From positions 6,852-70,851 of the forward strand of contig CAWANG010000017.1 of NCBI GenBank assembly GCA_963783175.1: DNA of 64,000 bases, given 5' to 3'. Under the pieces are notes generated by a model, which was not told where the DNA came from, ran no database searches, and saw only the letters and a program-made list of their open reading frames with translations. This document shows, piece by piece, positions 50,903-59,207 of this stretch. The first letter of the stretch is position 1. Every line of letters starts with the position of its first letter. The translations under genes and the position numbers were made by a program. Source of the DNA: Roseiarcus sp963783175 (GTDB taxonomy: Bacteria; Pseudomonadota; Alphaproteobacteria; Rhizobiales; Beijerinckiaceae).

Positions 50903-51495
50903 AGGTCCACGGCCTCGCTCGAAATCACGAGCTCGACTTCCCGAGCGACCAGCGGGAAGCCCGAATTCATGCCGAACGCGAGTCTGTCGATGCTGGTTTT
51001 CGCCAAGAACTCAAGGCGCTGGCCGACGCCGCTTCCTTCGCGTTGCACCGCCACTTCGACGCTGAGGGGCCGCGTCACGCCGAGCAGGGTCAGGTCGCCG
51101 GTCACCCGGACCGTGTGATCGTTCACCTTCTCGACCGAATTCGAAGCAAAATCGATCGAGGGAAAATGCGCAGCGTCGAGGAAAGCCGCTGAGCGCAGAT
51201 AATCGTCGAATGAGGGCGAGCCGACGTCCACCGACTGCGACTGCACATGGAACGTCACGCTGCTCCGGTCAGGATGATCGAGATCGACGGAGATACGTCC
51301 CGCAAACTGATGGAATTGGCCACGCGTGCGCGGATAGCCAACCGCGTCAATAGCGAAGGCGATATGTGTTCGCGCGGGATCGATCCGATAATTCGCCGAT
51401 GCGCTAGCGGGCGTGTGGGTATGAGCAAGGACGCCAATCGCCAAGATCGCGCAGACGATGCGGGCGCGCCGGATAGTATTGTCGCGTGCAGTCAT
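50899..51495 (-). CDS. YceI family periplasmic lipid-binding protein
   Basis: 198 residues with a signal peptide (RIVCAILAIGVLAHTHTPASA) and the YceI lipocalin-like barrel: NYRIDPARTHIAFAIDAVGY, FAGRISVDLDHPDRSSVTFH, ASNSVEKVNDHTVRVTGDLT and ITSEAVDL-like ending VISSEAVDL. YceI proteins bind isoprenoid quinones. It overlaps the cytochrome b561 gene. It lies 132 bp downstream of the end of the ECF anti-sigma gene on the same strand, so it may belong to that regulon. Confidence 0.88.
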   Translation of the reverse strand: MTARDNTIRRARIVCAILAIGVLAHTHTPASASANYRIDPARTHIAFAIDAVGYPRTRGQFHQFAGRISVDLDHPDRSSVTFHVQSQSVDVGSPSFDDYLRSAAFLDAAHFPSIDFASNSVEKVNDHTVRVTGDLTLLGVTRPLSVEVAVQREGSGVGQRLEFLAKTSIDRLAFGMNSGFPLVAREVELVISSEAVDL

Positions 51496-51627
51496 AGGCT
51501 CCTCACCATTTATGATCTAGATGAACATTCGAGGAGGGCGGCTTATTCATTTCCGATGCCTGGTTTCACATATTCGTTACTGTTTGCCGACATCAAAGGC
51601 CGGCGCCCGATGCGCGGACGCCGGATT

Positions 51628-52392
51628 TCAGATTCGCTTTTCGATCGTCTGCGCTAAGGCGACGGCCCTCTCCTCCGGAATGCGGCCGATGACCAGATGG
51701 CTGCGTCCGCTTTGCGACCACCAGGCGAGCGACAAGTCGTCCCGGCGCTCCGAGCGAATTGGCGCGTCCGTCGCGTGGTTTGCGAAGATACAGAGCAAGA
51801 CCGGCGCGCCCGAGGGATCGACGTAGGCGATCACGCCCAACGGCTTACCCTCGTAGGCGAGCATGAACGCCACGGTGAAACGGAGCCCCGGGAGAGCGAC
51901 ATTTTCCGGCGTCAGGTTGGCGCCCACCTTGGCGCCGAGGGCGGTCAGCTCAATCGCTTGCAGCGAGGCGTCCGGGTTTAACGGGCTGAAGGTCTCATTC
52001 GTATAGAGGTTCGTGTATTCGACCACCGCCGAACGCCAGTCGTCCCGCTCGCCAATCAGGCCAAAGCTCAACGCGATCCAGGCCGCGGCGCCTGCCGCGA
52101 CGAGCCCGATCGCAATGCCAGCCGCAAGCTGTCGCAGTCCGTGACCCGAGAATCGGCCCGGCGGCTGGCGAGCTGGCCGGTCCACCGGAATCGCGGCCCG
52201 AAGGCGCTCCAGGGGAGCTTGGCGGAGAAGTTCGTCCAGTGACGCCGCGATCGGCGCGCCGGCCGCCCGCAATTCGTCGTAGCGCTGACGTAGCCGCTCG
52301 TCGGTCGCCAACCGCGCCAGAAGCGCGGCTCGAGTGCTTTCATCGAGTTCGTTGTCGATCAGAGCGACAAGTTCGGCGTCTTCGTCAGTCAT
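51628..52392 (-). CDS. Anti-sigma factor, single-pass membrane protein
   Basis: 254 residues. The N-terminal cytoplasmic part (MTDEDAELVALIDNELDEST, ARLATDERLRQRYDELRAAG) has the sigma-binding helix pattern; I see no HxxxCxxC zinc motif. One transmembrane helix is at about 88-110 (QLAAGIAIGLVAAGAAAWIA). The periplasmic part (FTVAFMLAYEGKPLGVIAY, LSLAWWSQSGRSHLVIGRIP) resembles other RsiW/ChrR-less anti-sigma factors of proteobacteria. It lies 20 bp after the ECF sigma gene, the classic pair order. Confidence 0.85.
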   Translation of the reverse strand: MTDEDAELVALIDNELDESTRAALLARLATDERLRQRYDELRAAGAPIAASLDELLRQAPLERLRAAIPVDRPARQPPGRFSGHGLRQLAAGIAIGLVAAGAAAWIALSFGLIGERDDWRSAVVEYTNLYTNETFSPLNPDASLQAIELTALGAKVGANLTPENVALPGLRFTVAFMLAYEGKPLGVIAYVDPSGAPVLLCIFANHATDAPIRSERRDDLSLAWWSQSGRSHLVIGRIPEERAVALAQTIEKRI

Positions 52393-52412
52393 CGTCTTGC
52401 TGCAGAATGCTC

Positions 52413-52904
52413 CTATTTAAGTCTCGCCAGCGCCGCGCGCGCCGCGGCCAGCCTGCTCATGACGGTGCCGATCGGGATCGCGAGAGCCGCTGCCGCCTCA
52501 GCGTAGGTGTACCCTTCGCCATAGACCAGCAGCATCGTTTCGCCCTGCGCCTCGGGAAGCTGGCCAATCGCTCTTAACACCGCGGAGGCGGTAATATTCA
52601 TTTCGATTTCACGCGCGCCGTCGGTCGTCAAGACGTCCTCGGGGTCAACGAAGCCGCCGCCTTCACGAATCCGTCGCGACCGAAGCTCATTCAGCCAGAT
52701 CGAGCGCAAGATAGCGAGCAGCCACCGGTCAACTTTCGTTCCGGGAACGAATTGATCGGCGCGCTCGATCGCGCGCAGGCAAGTCGCCTGCACGAGGTCG
52801 TCGGCGACGTCCCGCGCCCTAGACAAAACGAGCGCGTAACGCCAAAGGCGCGCCAGGGAGGGCTCAAGCCCGGCCCGCACCTCGCGTCGACTCTCTTCGC
52901 TCAT
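52413..52904 (-). CDS. ECF family RNA polymerase sigma factor
   Basis: 163 residues. Region 2 includes LARLWRYALVLSRARDVADDLVQATCLRAI and FVPGTKVDRWLLAILRSIWL (in part), and region 4 EGYTYAEAAAALAIPIGTVMSRLAAARAAL (in part), the sigma-70 HTH. The start at 52904 gives MSEESRREVRAGLEPSLARL; the open frame to 53072 has no homology. It is co-transcribed with its anti-sigma factor and divergent from the Gly-rich TPR gene. Palindromes in the 151-bp gap may be control sites. Confidence 0.9.
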   Translation of the reverse strand: MSEESRREVRAGLEPSLARLWRYALVLSRARDVADDLVQATCLRAIERADQFVPGTKVDRWLLAILRSIWLNELRSRRIREGGGFVDPEDVLTTDGAREIEMNITASAVLRAIGQLPEAQGETMLLVYGEGYTYAEAAAALAIPIGTVMSRLAAARAALARLK

Positions 52905-52905
52905 G

Positions 52906-52964
52906 GCTCTAATAGAGCACGATCGGGCGATGAGCGAAGAGGGCGGATCGAATCTTTTTCGATC
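52906..52964. promoter_or_regulatory. Two palindromes in the divergent ECF sigma/TPR promoter region
   Basis: GCTCTA-A-TAGAGC spans 52906-52918, immediately upstream of the sigma start, and GATCGAA-TCTTT-TTCGATC spans 52946-52964. Both are perfect inverted repeats inside the 151-bp divergent gap. They could be operators or transcript hairpins; I could not define -35/-10 boxes with confidence. Confidence 0.4.
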
Positions 52965-53055
52965 GATCTCGCGTTCGCGTCTAAAATCGCGGCTCGAATA
53001 ATTGGCGGCCTGACGTGTTTCCTGGGCTCCGTATCTCAATCGGAAGGACCTGGCG

Positions 53056-53799
53056 ATGCACAACTTTCTCAAATCTCATCACGAAAAACGCGGCGGTTTT
53101 GCTTCCGCGTTCTGTTGCGGATTGATTGTCGCCAGTCTCGCGCTGGCCTCGCCCGCGCTTTCGGCCGGCGGCGGCGCAGGCGGCGGGGGCGGCTCAGGCG
53201 GTGGCGGCGCGGGCGCTGGCGGCGGCGGCGCCGGAGCGGGCGGCGGCGGCGCCGGAGCGGGCGGTGGCGGCGGCGCGGGAGCGGGCGGCGGCGGATCGGG
53301 TGGGGGCAGCGGTGGGGGGTTCTATCGCTCCATCCAAATCGAGCCTCGGGCGCAGGTTCCGGCCGACCTCTCAACTTGCGCCCCAGGCCAGGTTTGGGAC
53401 ACGAAGCATAAAAGGTGCCTCGTCAGGCACAGCGGGGTGCTGTCCGATCCCGACCTGACCGAATACGCCTTCGCGCTCGCCAAGGCCGACCGATACCAGG
53501 AAGCGATCGACGTGCTCGACCTTTTGAACAACCCGAACACGCCGCGCGCTCTGAACTATCGCGGCTACGCGACGCGCAAACTCGGACACACCGACGAGGG
53601 GATCGGGTACTATCTGAAATCCGTTGCGCTCGACCCGTCCTATCCTCAGGTGCGCGAGTACCTTGGCGAAGCCTATGTCATCGAGGGCAAGTATGATCTC
53701 GCCAAGGACCAATTGACGACGATCGAAAAGCTTTGCGGAACCGAGTGTGAGTATTACGAGGACCTTGCCGACGCGCTCACCAAGGCGCATGCTCTCTAG
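53056..53799 (+). CDS. Secreted glycine-rich protein with TPR repeats
   Basis: 247 residues. A signal peptide (FCCGLIVASLALASPALSA) is followed by an almost pure Gly/Ala tract (about 38-90) built from GGGGAGA heptads, coded by near-identical 21-bp units at 53164-53310. Then come a two-Cys motif (LSTCAPGQVWDTKHKRCLV) and about three TPR units (AFALAKADRYQEAIDVLDLL, LNYRGYATRKLGHTDEGIGY, REYLGEAYVIEGKYDLAKDQ). It has a close relative pattern in other alphaproteobacteria next to ECF sigma genes, which I recall but cannot check. Divergence from the sigma factor suggests it is its target. Confidence 0.83.
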   Translation: MHNFLKSHHEKRGGFASAFCCGLIVASLALASPALSAGGGAGGGGGSGGGGAGAGGGGAGAGGGGAGAGGGGGAGAGGGGSGGGSGGGFYRSIQIEPRAQVPADLSTCAPGQVWDTKHKRCLVRHSGVLSDPDLTEYAFALAKADRYQEAIDVLDLLNNPNTPRALNYRGYATRKLGHTDEGIGYYLKSVALDPSYPQVREYLGEAYVIEGKYDLAKDQLTTIEKLCGTECEYYEDLADALTKAHAL

Positions 53800-53864
53800 C
53801 CGATAAAGCGACGCGCGTTGCGTAGTCGCGGCGCGCGTTGCTCCCGACGAAAGGAACGATCGAC

Positions 53865-54326
53865 ATGTCGCGCGCCCAATCAACGCGCGAAGACGCCGCA
53901 CTCCCTGCGGGCGCGCGGACTTTCGACGCGGACCTCCGTTTCCTGTCGCGCTGGGCTAACCCGCTCGGACTCCTCGCGCGGGCGATGCTGGCTTACATTT
54001 TCATCGTCGAAGGGGCCGAAAAGATCACGAGCTACGCCAGCGTCGTCGACTATATGCAGGCCAACGGCGTTGACGGACGGCTGCTGCCGCTGGTCATTCT
54101 GACCGAACTCGGCGGCGGCCTTTTGGTGCTCGGCGGGCTGAAAACGCGCTGGGCGGCGATCGCGCTATCCGGCTATTGCTTGCTGACGGTGCTGTTCTTC
54201 CACCTCGGCGCGGATCAGACGATAGAATTGCGAAAGAACATCGCGATGGCCGGCGGTTTCCTGGCGCTCGCGATACTCGGCCCCGGCGGATGGTCGCTCG
54301 ACGCCTGGCGCGGCCGCGAGGGCTAG
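53865..54326 (+). CDS. DoxX family membrane protein
   Basis: 153 residues, starting MSRAQSTREDAALPAGARTF, with four transmembrane helices: about 35-55 (LLARAMLAYIFIVEGAEKI), 73-93 (LVILTELGGGLLVLGGL), 97-117 (WAAIALSGYCLLTVLFF) and 126-144. DoxX-like proteins are tied to oxidative and sulfur stress. I start at 53865, behind AAGGAACGATCGAC. It follows the TPR gene by 65 bp and probably shares its transcript. Confidence 0.85.
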   Translation: MSRAQSTREDAALPAGARTFDADLRFLSRWANPLGLLARAMLAYIFIVEGAEKITSYASVVDYMQANGVDGRLLPLVILTELGGGLLVLGGLKTRWAAIALSGYCLLTVLFFHLGADQTIELRKNIAMAGGFLALAILGPGGWSLDAWRGREG

Positions 54327-54337
54327 CGGCCGATCCC

Positions 54338-55774
54338 TCAGCGTTTCATTGCGATCATGAAATCGACGAACCGCCTCGACCATCGGGAATAGGGCGGCTG
54401 AAGGAACATTTGGACAGGCGACACCCGTCCCTGCTCGAACACCGGCCTCAGCTTCGAGAACGTATCGAAGCCCTCGCGACCGTGGTAATGGCCGATGCCG
54501 CTCGCTCCCACGCCGCCGAATGGCAGGTCGTGCTGGGCGATGTGCAAGATCGGCTCGTTGACCGCGACGCCGCCCGACATCACGCGCGCAATATAGAAGT
54601 CGCGCGTGGCCGCGTCGCGGGTGAAAGGATAGATTGCAAGCGGCCGGTCGCCCGCGTTGATGCTGTCGACGACCTCTTGGGGCTCGCCGTAAGCGCGGAT
54701 CGGCAGGATGGGACCGAAGATCTCCCGCCGCATCAGCTCCATGTCCGCAGTCGGGTTCAAGACGAGATAGGGCGAAAACTTGCGCATCCGGGCGTCCGGC
54801 TTCTGACCTTCGGCGAGATCGACCAACGTCGCGCCCTTGGCGCGGGCGTCCGCGACGGCGGCGTTGAGCCGGTCGTAGGACCGCTGGTCGATGATCGACG
54901 TGTAGTCCGGGCCGTTGACGTCCGGGTAGCGTTTGGCGAACAGACGCTTGCAATGGGCGACGAATTCGGCTTCCGCCCCGCGCGGCAAGAAGACGTGGTC
55001 GACGGCAAGACATACCTGACCGGCGTTCAGCGTCTTCCCCCACAAAATGCGCTCCGCGGCGGTCCCGATCGGAAAGTCCGGCGCGACGATCGCTGGCGAT
55101 TTGCCGCCAAGCTCAAGCGTCACCGGCGTCAGGTTGCGCGCTGCGTTGGCCATCACGGCCCGTCCGGTCGCGCTCGATCCGGTGAATATCAGATGATCGA
55201 ACGGCAGCGATGAGAACGCTGGTCCAAGCCCGCCGGGATCGACGAAGAAGGCGAGCTTCGTCCCCGGAAAGAATTTTGGCGACGTCTCGACGAGCAGCTC
55301 CGCAAGACGGCGGGAGTTTTCCGACATCTTGACCATTGCGCGGTTTCCGGCGGCGAAGATATTGACGAGCGGCGAAAAGGCGAGCAGGAGCGGAAAGTTC
55401 CACGGCACGATCACGCCGACCACGCCGAGCGGCTGCGGGACGACGCGGTTGCGCGCCCCGGGAAACGTCAGGCGATCGACCTGGCGGCGGCGCGGCTTCA
55501 TCCAGCTTCGCAATCGGCGCGTGGCGTCGTGAATGGCGGATTGCGCCGGAAAGACCTCGGCGAACAGCGTCTCGAATTCGCTTCGATTGCCGAAATCAGC
55601 GTTGATCGCGGCCACGATCGCCGAGTGGTTTTCGCTGATCATGCGCGAGAGCGTCTTCAGGTCGGCGAGGCGCTCTGCGTGGTCGGGCCCGGGAGCGGCG
55701 AGATAAGCGGCGCGCTGCGCGACAAAACGCGATCCCAATTCGGCTGGGATGGCGATGTCGGCGGAAGAGAGCAT
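54338..55774 (-). CDS. Coniferyl-aldehyde-dehydrogenase-type ALDH
   Basis: 478 residues. Catalytic residues are N126 in VIVPWNFPLL, E221 in TLELGGKSPAIVAP and C255 in LNAGQVCLAVDHVFLP. The C-terminal anchor (KLRPVFEQGRVSPVQMFLQP, PPYSRWSRRFVDFMIAMKR) is typical of the CalB/class 3 ALDH branch, which oxidises coniferyl and other aromatic or fatty aldehydes. I start at 55774 (MLSSADIAIPAE); the frame reaching 55870 is unsupported. It converges on doxX with an 11-bp gap. Confidence 0.86.
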   Translation of the reverse strand: MLSSADIAIPAELGSRFVAQRAAYLAAPGPDHAERLADLKTLSRMISENHSAIVAAINADFGNRSEFETLFAEVFPAQSAIHDATRRLRSWMKPRRRQVDRLTFPGARNRVVPQPLGVVGVIVPWNFPLLLAFSPLVNIFAAGNRAMVKMSENSRRLAELLVETSPKFFPGTKLAFFVDPGGLGPAFSSLPFDHLIFTGSSATGRAVMANAARNLTPVTLELGGKSPAIVAPDFPIGTAAERILWGKTLNAGQVCLAVDHVFLPRGAEAEFVAHCKRLFAKRYPDVNGPDYTSIIDQRSYDRLNAAVADARAKGATLVDLAEGQKPDARMRKFSPYLVLNPTADMELMRREIFGPILPIRAYGEPQEVVDSINAGDRPLAIYPFTRDAATRDFYIARVMSGGVAVNEPILHIAQHDLPFGGVGASGIGHYHGREGFDTFSKLRPVFEQGRVSPVQMFLQPPYSRWSRRFVDFMIAMKR

Positions 55775-56043
55775 GGGCGCGTTCAAGGGACAACCTTTTC
55801 GCTTCCGGGGATCCCGAGGCTCGACCTGAGGCGATTGGAATCCCCTGATCGACCCTCTGATGTCGACCATGACGCAACTATATGGTGTGATTCAGGTCGC
55901 GTTGATAGCGGGTCATCGAACCCGTCAAGGGCTTGGCCCCTTTGAGACCGCGCCTCACCTTGCCGCGACCGGCGCGCGCGGCCTATAGAAAAGCTTTCGG
56001 CGCCGCCTCCTTCCTCGGCCGCCGGTATTTTTGAAGGCCCCGA

Positions 56044-57978
56044 ATGTCGAGCGTCGACGTCAAGCCGACCAACCGGAAGCCCGCCGGCAAGGCCGATACG
56101 CCCAATGAGCCGTTCAAACGGGCGCTCGCCTCGTGCACGCGGGCGTTGGCGCGCCATCCCGAACTCGAGATCGCCTACTCGGCCGACAAGCCGTCGCTCG
56201 TCACCTCGCCTGAAGGCGCCAAGGCGCGGCTGCCGGAGCCCCCGCGCAAGCTCAATCCGCGCGAGGCCGCGATCGTCCGCGGCCTCGCCGATTCGTTTGC
56301 GCTCCGCCTCGCCTGTCACAACGACGCCATCCACCGGCGCCTCGCGCCGCAGAGCCCGCCGGCGCGCGCATTGTTCGATGCGGTCGAGCAGGCGCGGGTT
56401 GAGGCGATCGGCTCGCGCCGCATGCAGGGGGTGGCTTCGAACATCACCGCCATGCTCGATGACCGCTACCACCGCAGTCCGTTCGCCGAGGCGCGCACGC
56501 GCGAAGAAGCGCCGCTGGAGGACGCGGTCGCGATGCTGGCGCGCGAGCGCCTGACCGGGCTCGAGCCGCCGCGCGGCGCCTCGCGCCTGGTCGAGCTCTG
56601 GCGCCCCTTCATCGAGGAGAAAGCGGGGGCGGACCTCGACCGGCTGAGCGAAGCGCTCCTCGACCAGCGCGCCTACGGCCGACTGGTGCGCAAGCTCCTC
56701 TCTTCGCTCGGCATCGCCAACGAATCCGATGCCGACGCCGAGGAATCGGAGGAGGAGGCGGAAGACAAGACGCCTCCCGAGGACGCCGATGAGGCGCAAG
56801 GCGAGGGAGAAGACCAGCAGGCGCAGGATTCGATGCAGCGCGAGGCCGCAGACGACACCGCCGACGACGCCGAGGAAGGCGCAATCGACACGCTTGAAGC
56901 GCCGTCGTCGGAGCCCGAAGACGAGGGCGATGCGGGGGACGCGGAAGAAGCGGCCGAAAGCCGCCCGCCCCAACCGACCGCGCCGGAGAAGCGCGGACCC
57001 GATTACAAAGCCTATACGACCCGGTTCGACGAGATCGTCGACGCCGACGAATTGTGCGACCCCGACGAATTGCAGCGCTTACGCGAATATCTCGACAAGC
57101 AATTGCTGAGCCTTCACTCGGTCGTCGCCCGCCTCGCCAACCGGCTGCAGCGGCGCCTCATGGCGCAGCAGAGCCGCTCATGGCAATTCGATCTCGAAGA
57201 GGGGGTGCTCGACACGGCCCGCCTGCCGCGCGTCATAATCGATGCGCAACAGCCATTGTCCTTCAAGCAGGAGAAGGACATGGCGTTCCGCGACACCGCG
57301 GTGACGCTGCTCATCGACAATTCCGGCTCGATGCGCGGCCGCCCCATCACCGTGGCTGCGACCTGCGCCGACATCCTCGCCCGCACGCTCGAGCGGTGTG
57401 GCGTCAAGGTCGAGATCCTCGGCTTTACCACCCGGGCCTGGAAGGGCGGACAGTCGCGCGAAGCCTGGCTTCAGGCCGGCAAGCCCGCCAATCCGGGACA
57501 ACTCAACGATCTGCGCCATCTCATCTACAAGGCGGCGGACGCGCCGTGGCGCCGGGCGCGCAAGAACCTCGGGCTCATGATGCGCGAGGGACTGCTCAAG
57601 GAGAACATCGACGGCGAGGCGCTCGACTGGGCGCACGAGCGTATTCTGGGGCGCGCCGAGCAGCGCAAGATCCTGATGATGATCTCCGACGGCGCTCCGG
57701 TCGACGATTCGACGCTCTCGGTCAATCCGGGCAACTATCTCGAGCGCCACCTGCGCTATGTGATCGAGGAGATCGAGACCCGCTCGCCGGTCGAGCTCAT
57801 CGCCATCGGCATCGGCCATGACGTGACCCGCTACTACAAGCGCGCGGTGACGATCGTCGACGCCGAGGAACTCGGCGGGGCGATGACCGAGAAGCTGGCG
57901 GAACTCTTCGACGAGAACGCCGCTCCGCCCGAGCCGGCAAGGCCGGCGCCGGCTAAGCGGAAACGGAAGGCGGCTTGA
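56044..57978 (+). CDS. cobT: Cobaltochelatase subunit CobT
   Basis: 644 residues; with CobN and CobS it inserts cobalt into hydrogenobyrinic diamide in aerobic B12 synthesis. The N-terminal domain has FKRALASCTRALARHPELEI; an acidic, disordered stretch runs from about 235 to 320 (ESDADAEESEEEAEDK). The C-terminal VWA domain carries the MIDAS motif DNSGSMRGRP near residue 423 and VELIAIGIGHDVTRYYKR. No cobN or cobS adjoins it here. The start at 56044 is the only ATG before the conserved region. The gene is single, and a hairpin follows it. Confidence 0.93.
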   Translation: MSSVDVKPTNRKPAGKADTPNEPFKRALASCTRALARHPELEIAYSADKPSLVTSPEGAKARLPEPPRKLNPREAAIVRGLADSFALRLACHNDAIHRRLAPQSPPARALFDAVEQARVEAIGSRRMQGVASNITAMLDDRYHRSPFAEARTREEAPLEDAVAMLARERLTGLEPPRGASRLVELWRPFIEEKAGADLDRLSEALLDQRAYGRLVRKLLSSLGIANESDADAEESEEEAEDKTPPEDADEAQGEGEDQQAQDSMQREAADDTADDAEEGAIDTLEAPSSEPEDEGDAGDAEEAAESRPPQPTAPEKRGPDYKAYTTRFDEIVDADELCDPDELQRLREYLDKQLLSLHSVVARLANRLQRRLMAQQSRSWQFDLEEGVLDTARLPRVIIDAQQPLSFKQEKDMAFRDTAVTLLIDNSGSMRGRPITVAATCADILARTLERCGVKVEILGFTTRAWKGGQSREAWLQAGKPANPGQLNDLRHLIYKAADAPWRRARKNLGLMMREGLLKENIDGEALDWAHERILGRAEQRKILMMISDGAPVDDSTLSVNPGNYLERHLRYVIEEIETRSPVELIAIGIGHDVTRYYKRAVTIVDAEELGGAMTEKLAELFDENAAPPEPARPAPAKRKRKAA

Positions 57979-58012
57979 CGCGCGAGGTCCCCGGCAGCGG
58001 GGCTATGTAATG

Positions 58013-58036
58013 GAGCCCCGCGTGCGCGGGGGACTC
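58013..58036. terminator. Strong GC hairpin between convergent cobT and binding-protein gene
   Basis: GAG-CCCCGCG (58013-58022) pairs with CGCGGGG at 58025-58031 across a 2-base TG loop, with flanking GAG/CTC (CTC at 58034-58036). It lies between two convergent stops, 35 bp past cobT. A weaker CCCCG/CGGGG stem sits just before it near 57990. There is no T-run. Confidence 0.5.
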
Positions 58037-58048
58037 GAAGCGCGCCGC

Positions 58049-59047
58049 TCACTTCGGCCTCAGTTCGAGGCCGACGCCCTTGTTGACGAATTGCAGCGTA
58101 TAGGCGCGCCTATAGTCCGTGCGCTTGTCGATCATGCCGGTCTCGACCATCTTGCCGAAGAAGTCCTTCCAGCGCTCGTCGGTCATCGCGCCGATCCCAA
58201 GCTTGAGCGTGTCGCCGGAATCGACGATCCCGTACTTTTTCATCTCCGCGATCGAGAAGGCGATCTGGGCGTCGGAGATGTCGGGGTTGTCGGTCTTGAT
58301 GAGCTCGTTGGCCTTGGAATTGTCACCATAGAGATAATTGTACCAGCCGATTGCGGAGGCGTCGACGAAGCGCTGGACGAGATCGGGCGTCTTGTCGACG
58401 ATTTCGTTGCGGGTCACGATCAGGGTCGCGTAGGTGTCGTAGCCGTAGTCTGAAAGCAAAAAGATGTTTGGCTTGAAGCCGCCTTGCCGTTCGATCTCGT
58501 AAGGCTCGGCGGTCACGTAACCCTGCTGGATCGAATTCTTGTTGTGGATGAACGGCGCGGAGTTGAAATTGTAGGGCCTGATGTTCTCGTCCCTGAAGCC
58601 GTAGGCGATGCGCAGCCAGGCGTAGAAGGTGTTGATGGCCCCGGCGCCCACGTAGACGGGCTTGGCGTTCGGCAGGTCCTCCCACTTGTCGAGGCCGACG
58701 TCTGGGTGCGACATGAATATTTGCGGGCTCTTCTGGAAGTCGGCGGCGACGGCGATGAGCGGCAGCTTGCTCTCCGCCGCAAGCAAATTCCCGATCATGT
58801 CGCCGCCCATGAAGAAATCGATCTTGCCGAACAACAGCAAGAGGCCGCCGTTGGACTGCGGACCGCCGGGAATGATGGTGACGTCGAGCCCGTATTTTTC
58901 ATACGTTCCGTCGGCGGCCGCCTGGAAGAAGCCGCCGGCTTCCGGGTCGGCGAGCCAGTTCGTCCCGAACTTGACCTTGTCGAGGGCGAAGGCAGGATTG
59001 GCGAGGCTGATCAGTCCCGCCAGCGCAGCAAGCGTTGCAACCCTCAT
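58049..59047 (-). CDS. ABC transporter substrate-binding protein, NMT1/THI5-like (orphan)
   Basis: 332 residues. A signal peptide (VATLAALAGLISLANPAFA) precedes an SsuA/NMT1 fold: KVKFGTNWLADPEAGGFFQA, ADGTYEKYGLDVTIIPGGPQ and QQGYVTAEPYEIERQGG. The family binds pyrimidines, riboflavin precursors or sulfonates and taurine. No permease or ATPase gene is next to it. Its promoter region has a 13-bp-spaced ATTCTAAC repeat. The start is at 59047, followed by the signal peptide directly. The ligand is unknown. Confidence 0.87.
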   Translation of the reverse strand: MRVATLAALAGLISLANPAFALDKVKFGTNWLADPEAGGFFQAAADGTYEKYGLDVTIIPGGPQSNGGLLLLFGKIDFFMGGDMIGNLLAAESKLPLIAVAADFQKSPQIFMSHPDVGLDKWEDLPNAKPVYVGAGAINTFYAWLRIAYGFRDENIRPYNFNSAPFIHNKNSIQQGYVTAEPYEIERQGGFKPNIFLLSDYGYDTYATLIVTRNEIVDKTPDLVQRFVDASAIGWYNYLYGDNSKANELIKTDNPDISDAQIAFSIAEMKKYGIVDSGDTLKLGIGAMTDERWKDFFGKMVETGMIDKRTDYRRAYTLQFVNKGVGLELRPK

Positions 59048-59086
59048 GCGACATTCCCCCAGAATAGGCCGGGCAGCGAAACGCGA

Positions 59087-59107
59087 ATTCTAACCGGCCA
59101 TTCTAAC
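59087..59107. promoter_or_regulatory. Direct repeat ATTCTAAC, 13-bp spacing, in the binding-protein promoter region
   Basis: ATTCTAAC occurs at 59087-59094 and 59100-59107, 40-60 bp upstream of the NMT1-type gene (minus strand). Two same-orientation copies at this spacing fit a tandem regulator site. No regulator gene is adjacent except the hybrid kinase 100 bp away. Confidence 0.4.
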
Positions 59108-59207
59108 GCGCGGATGAAGAGCGGCCAATTCCACGCAAAGCGAAAGGTCGCGCTCCCTTATCTGCGTGCGTCGCGGTCGAGTGCTCTTTTCGCCTGATGC
59201 CGGAATG

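Noticed and set aside
53069..53374. Arg-rich minus-strand frame opposite the Gly-rich tract
   Set aside because: It arises from the GGC repeat read backwards.
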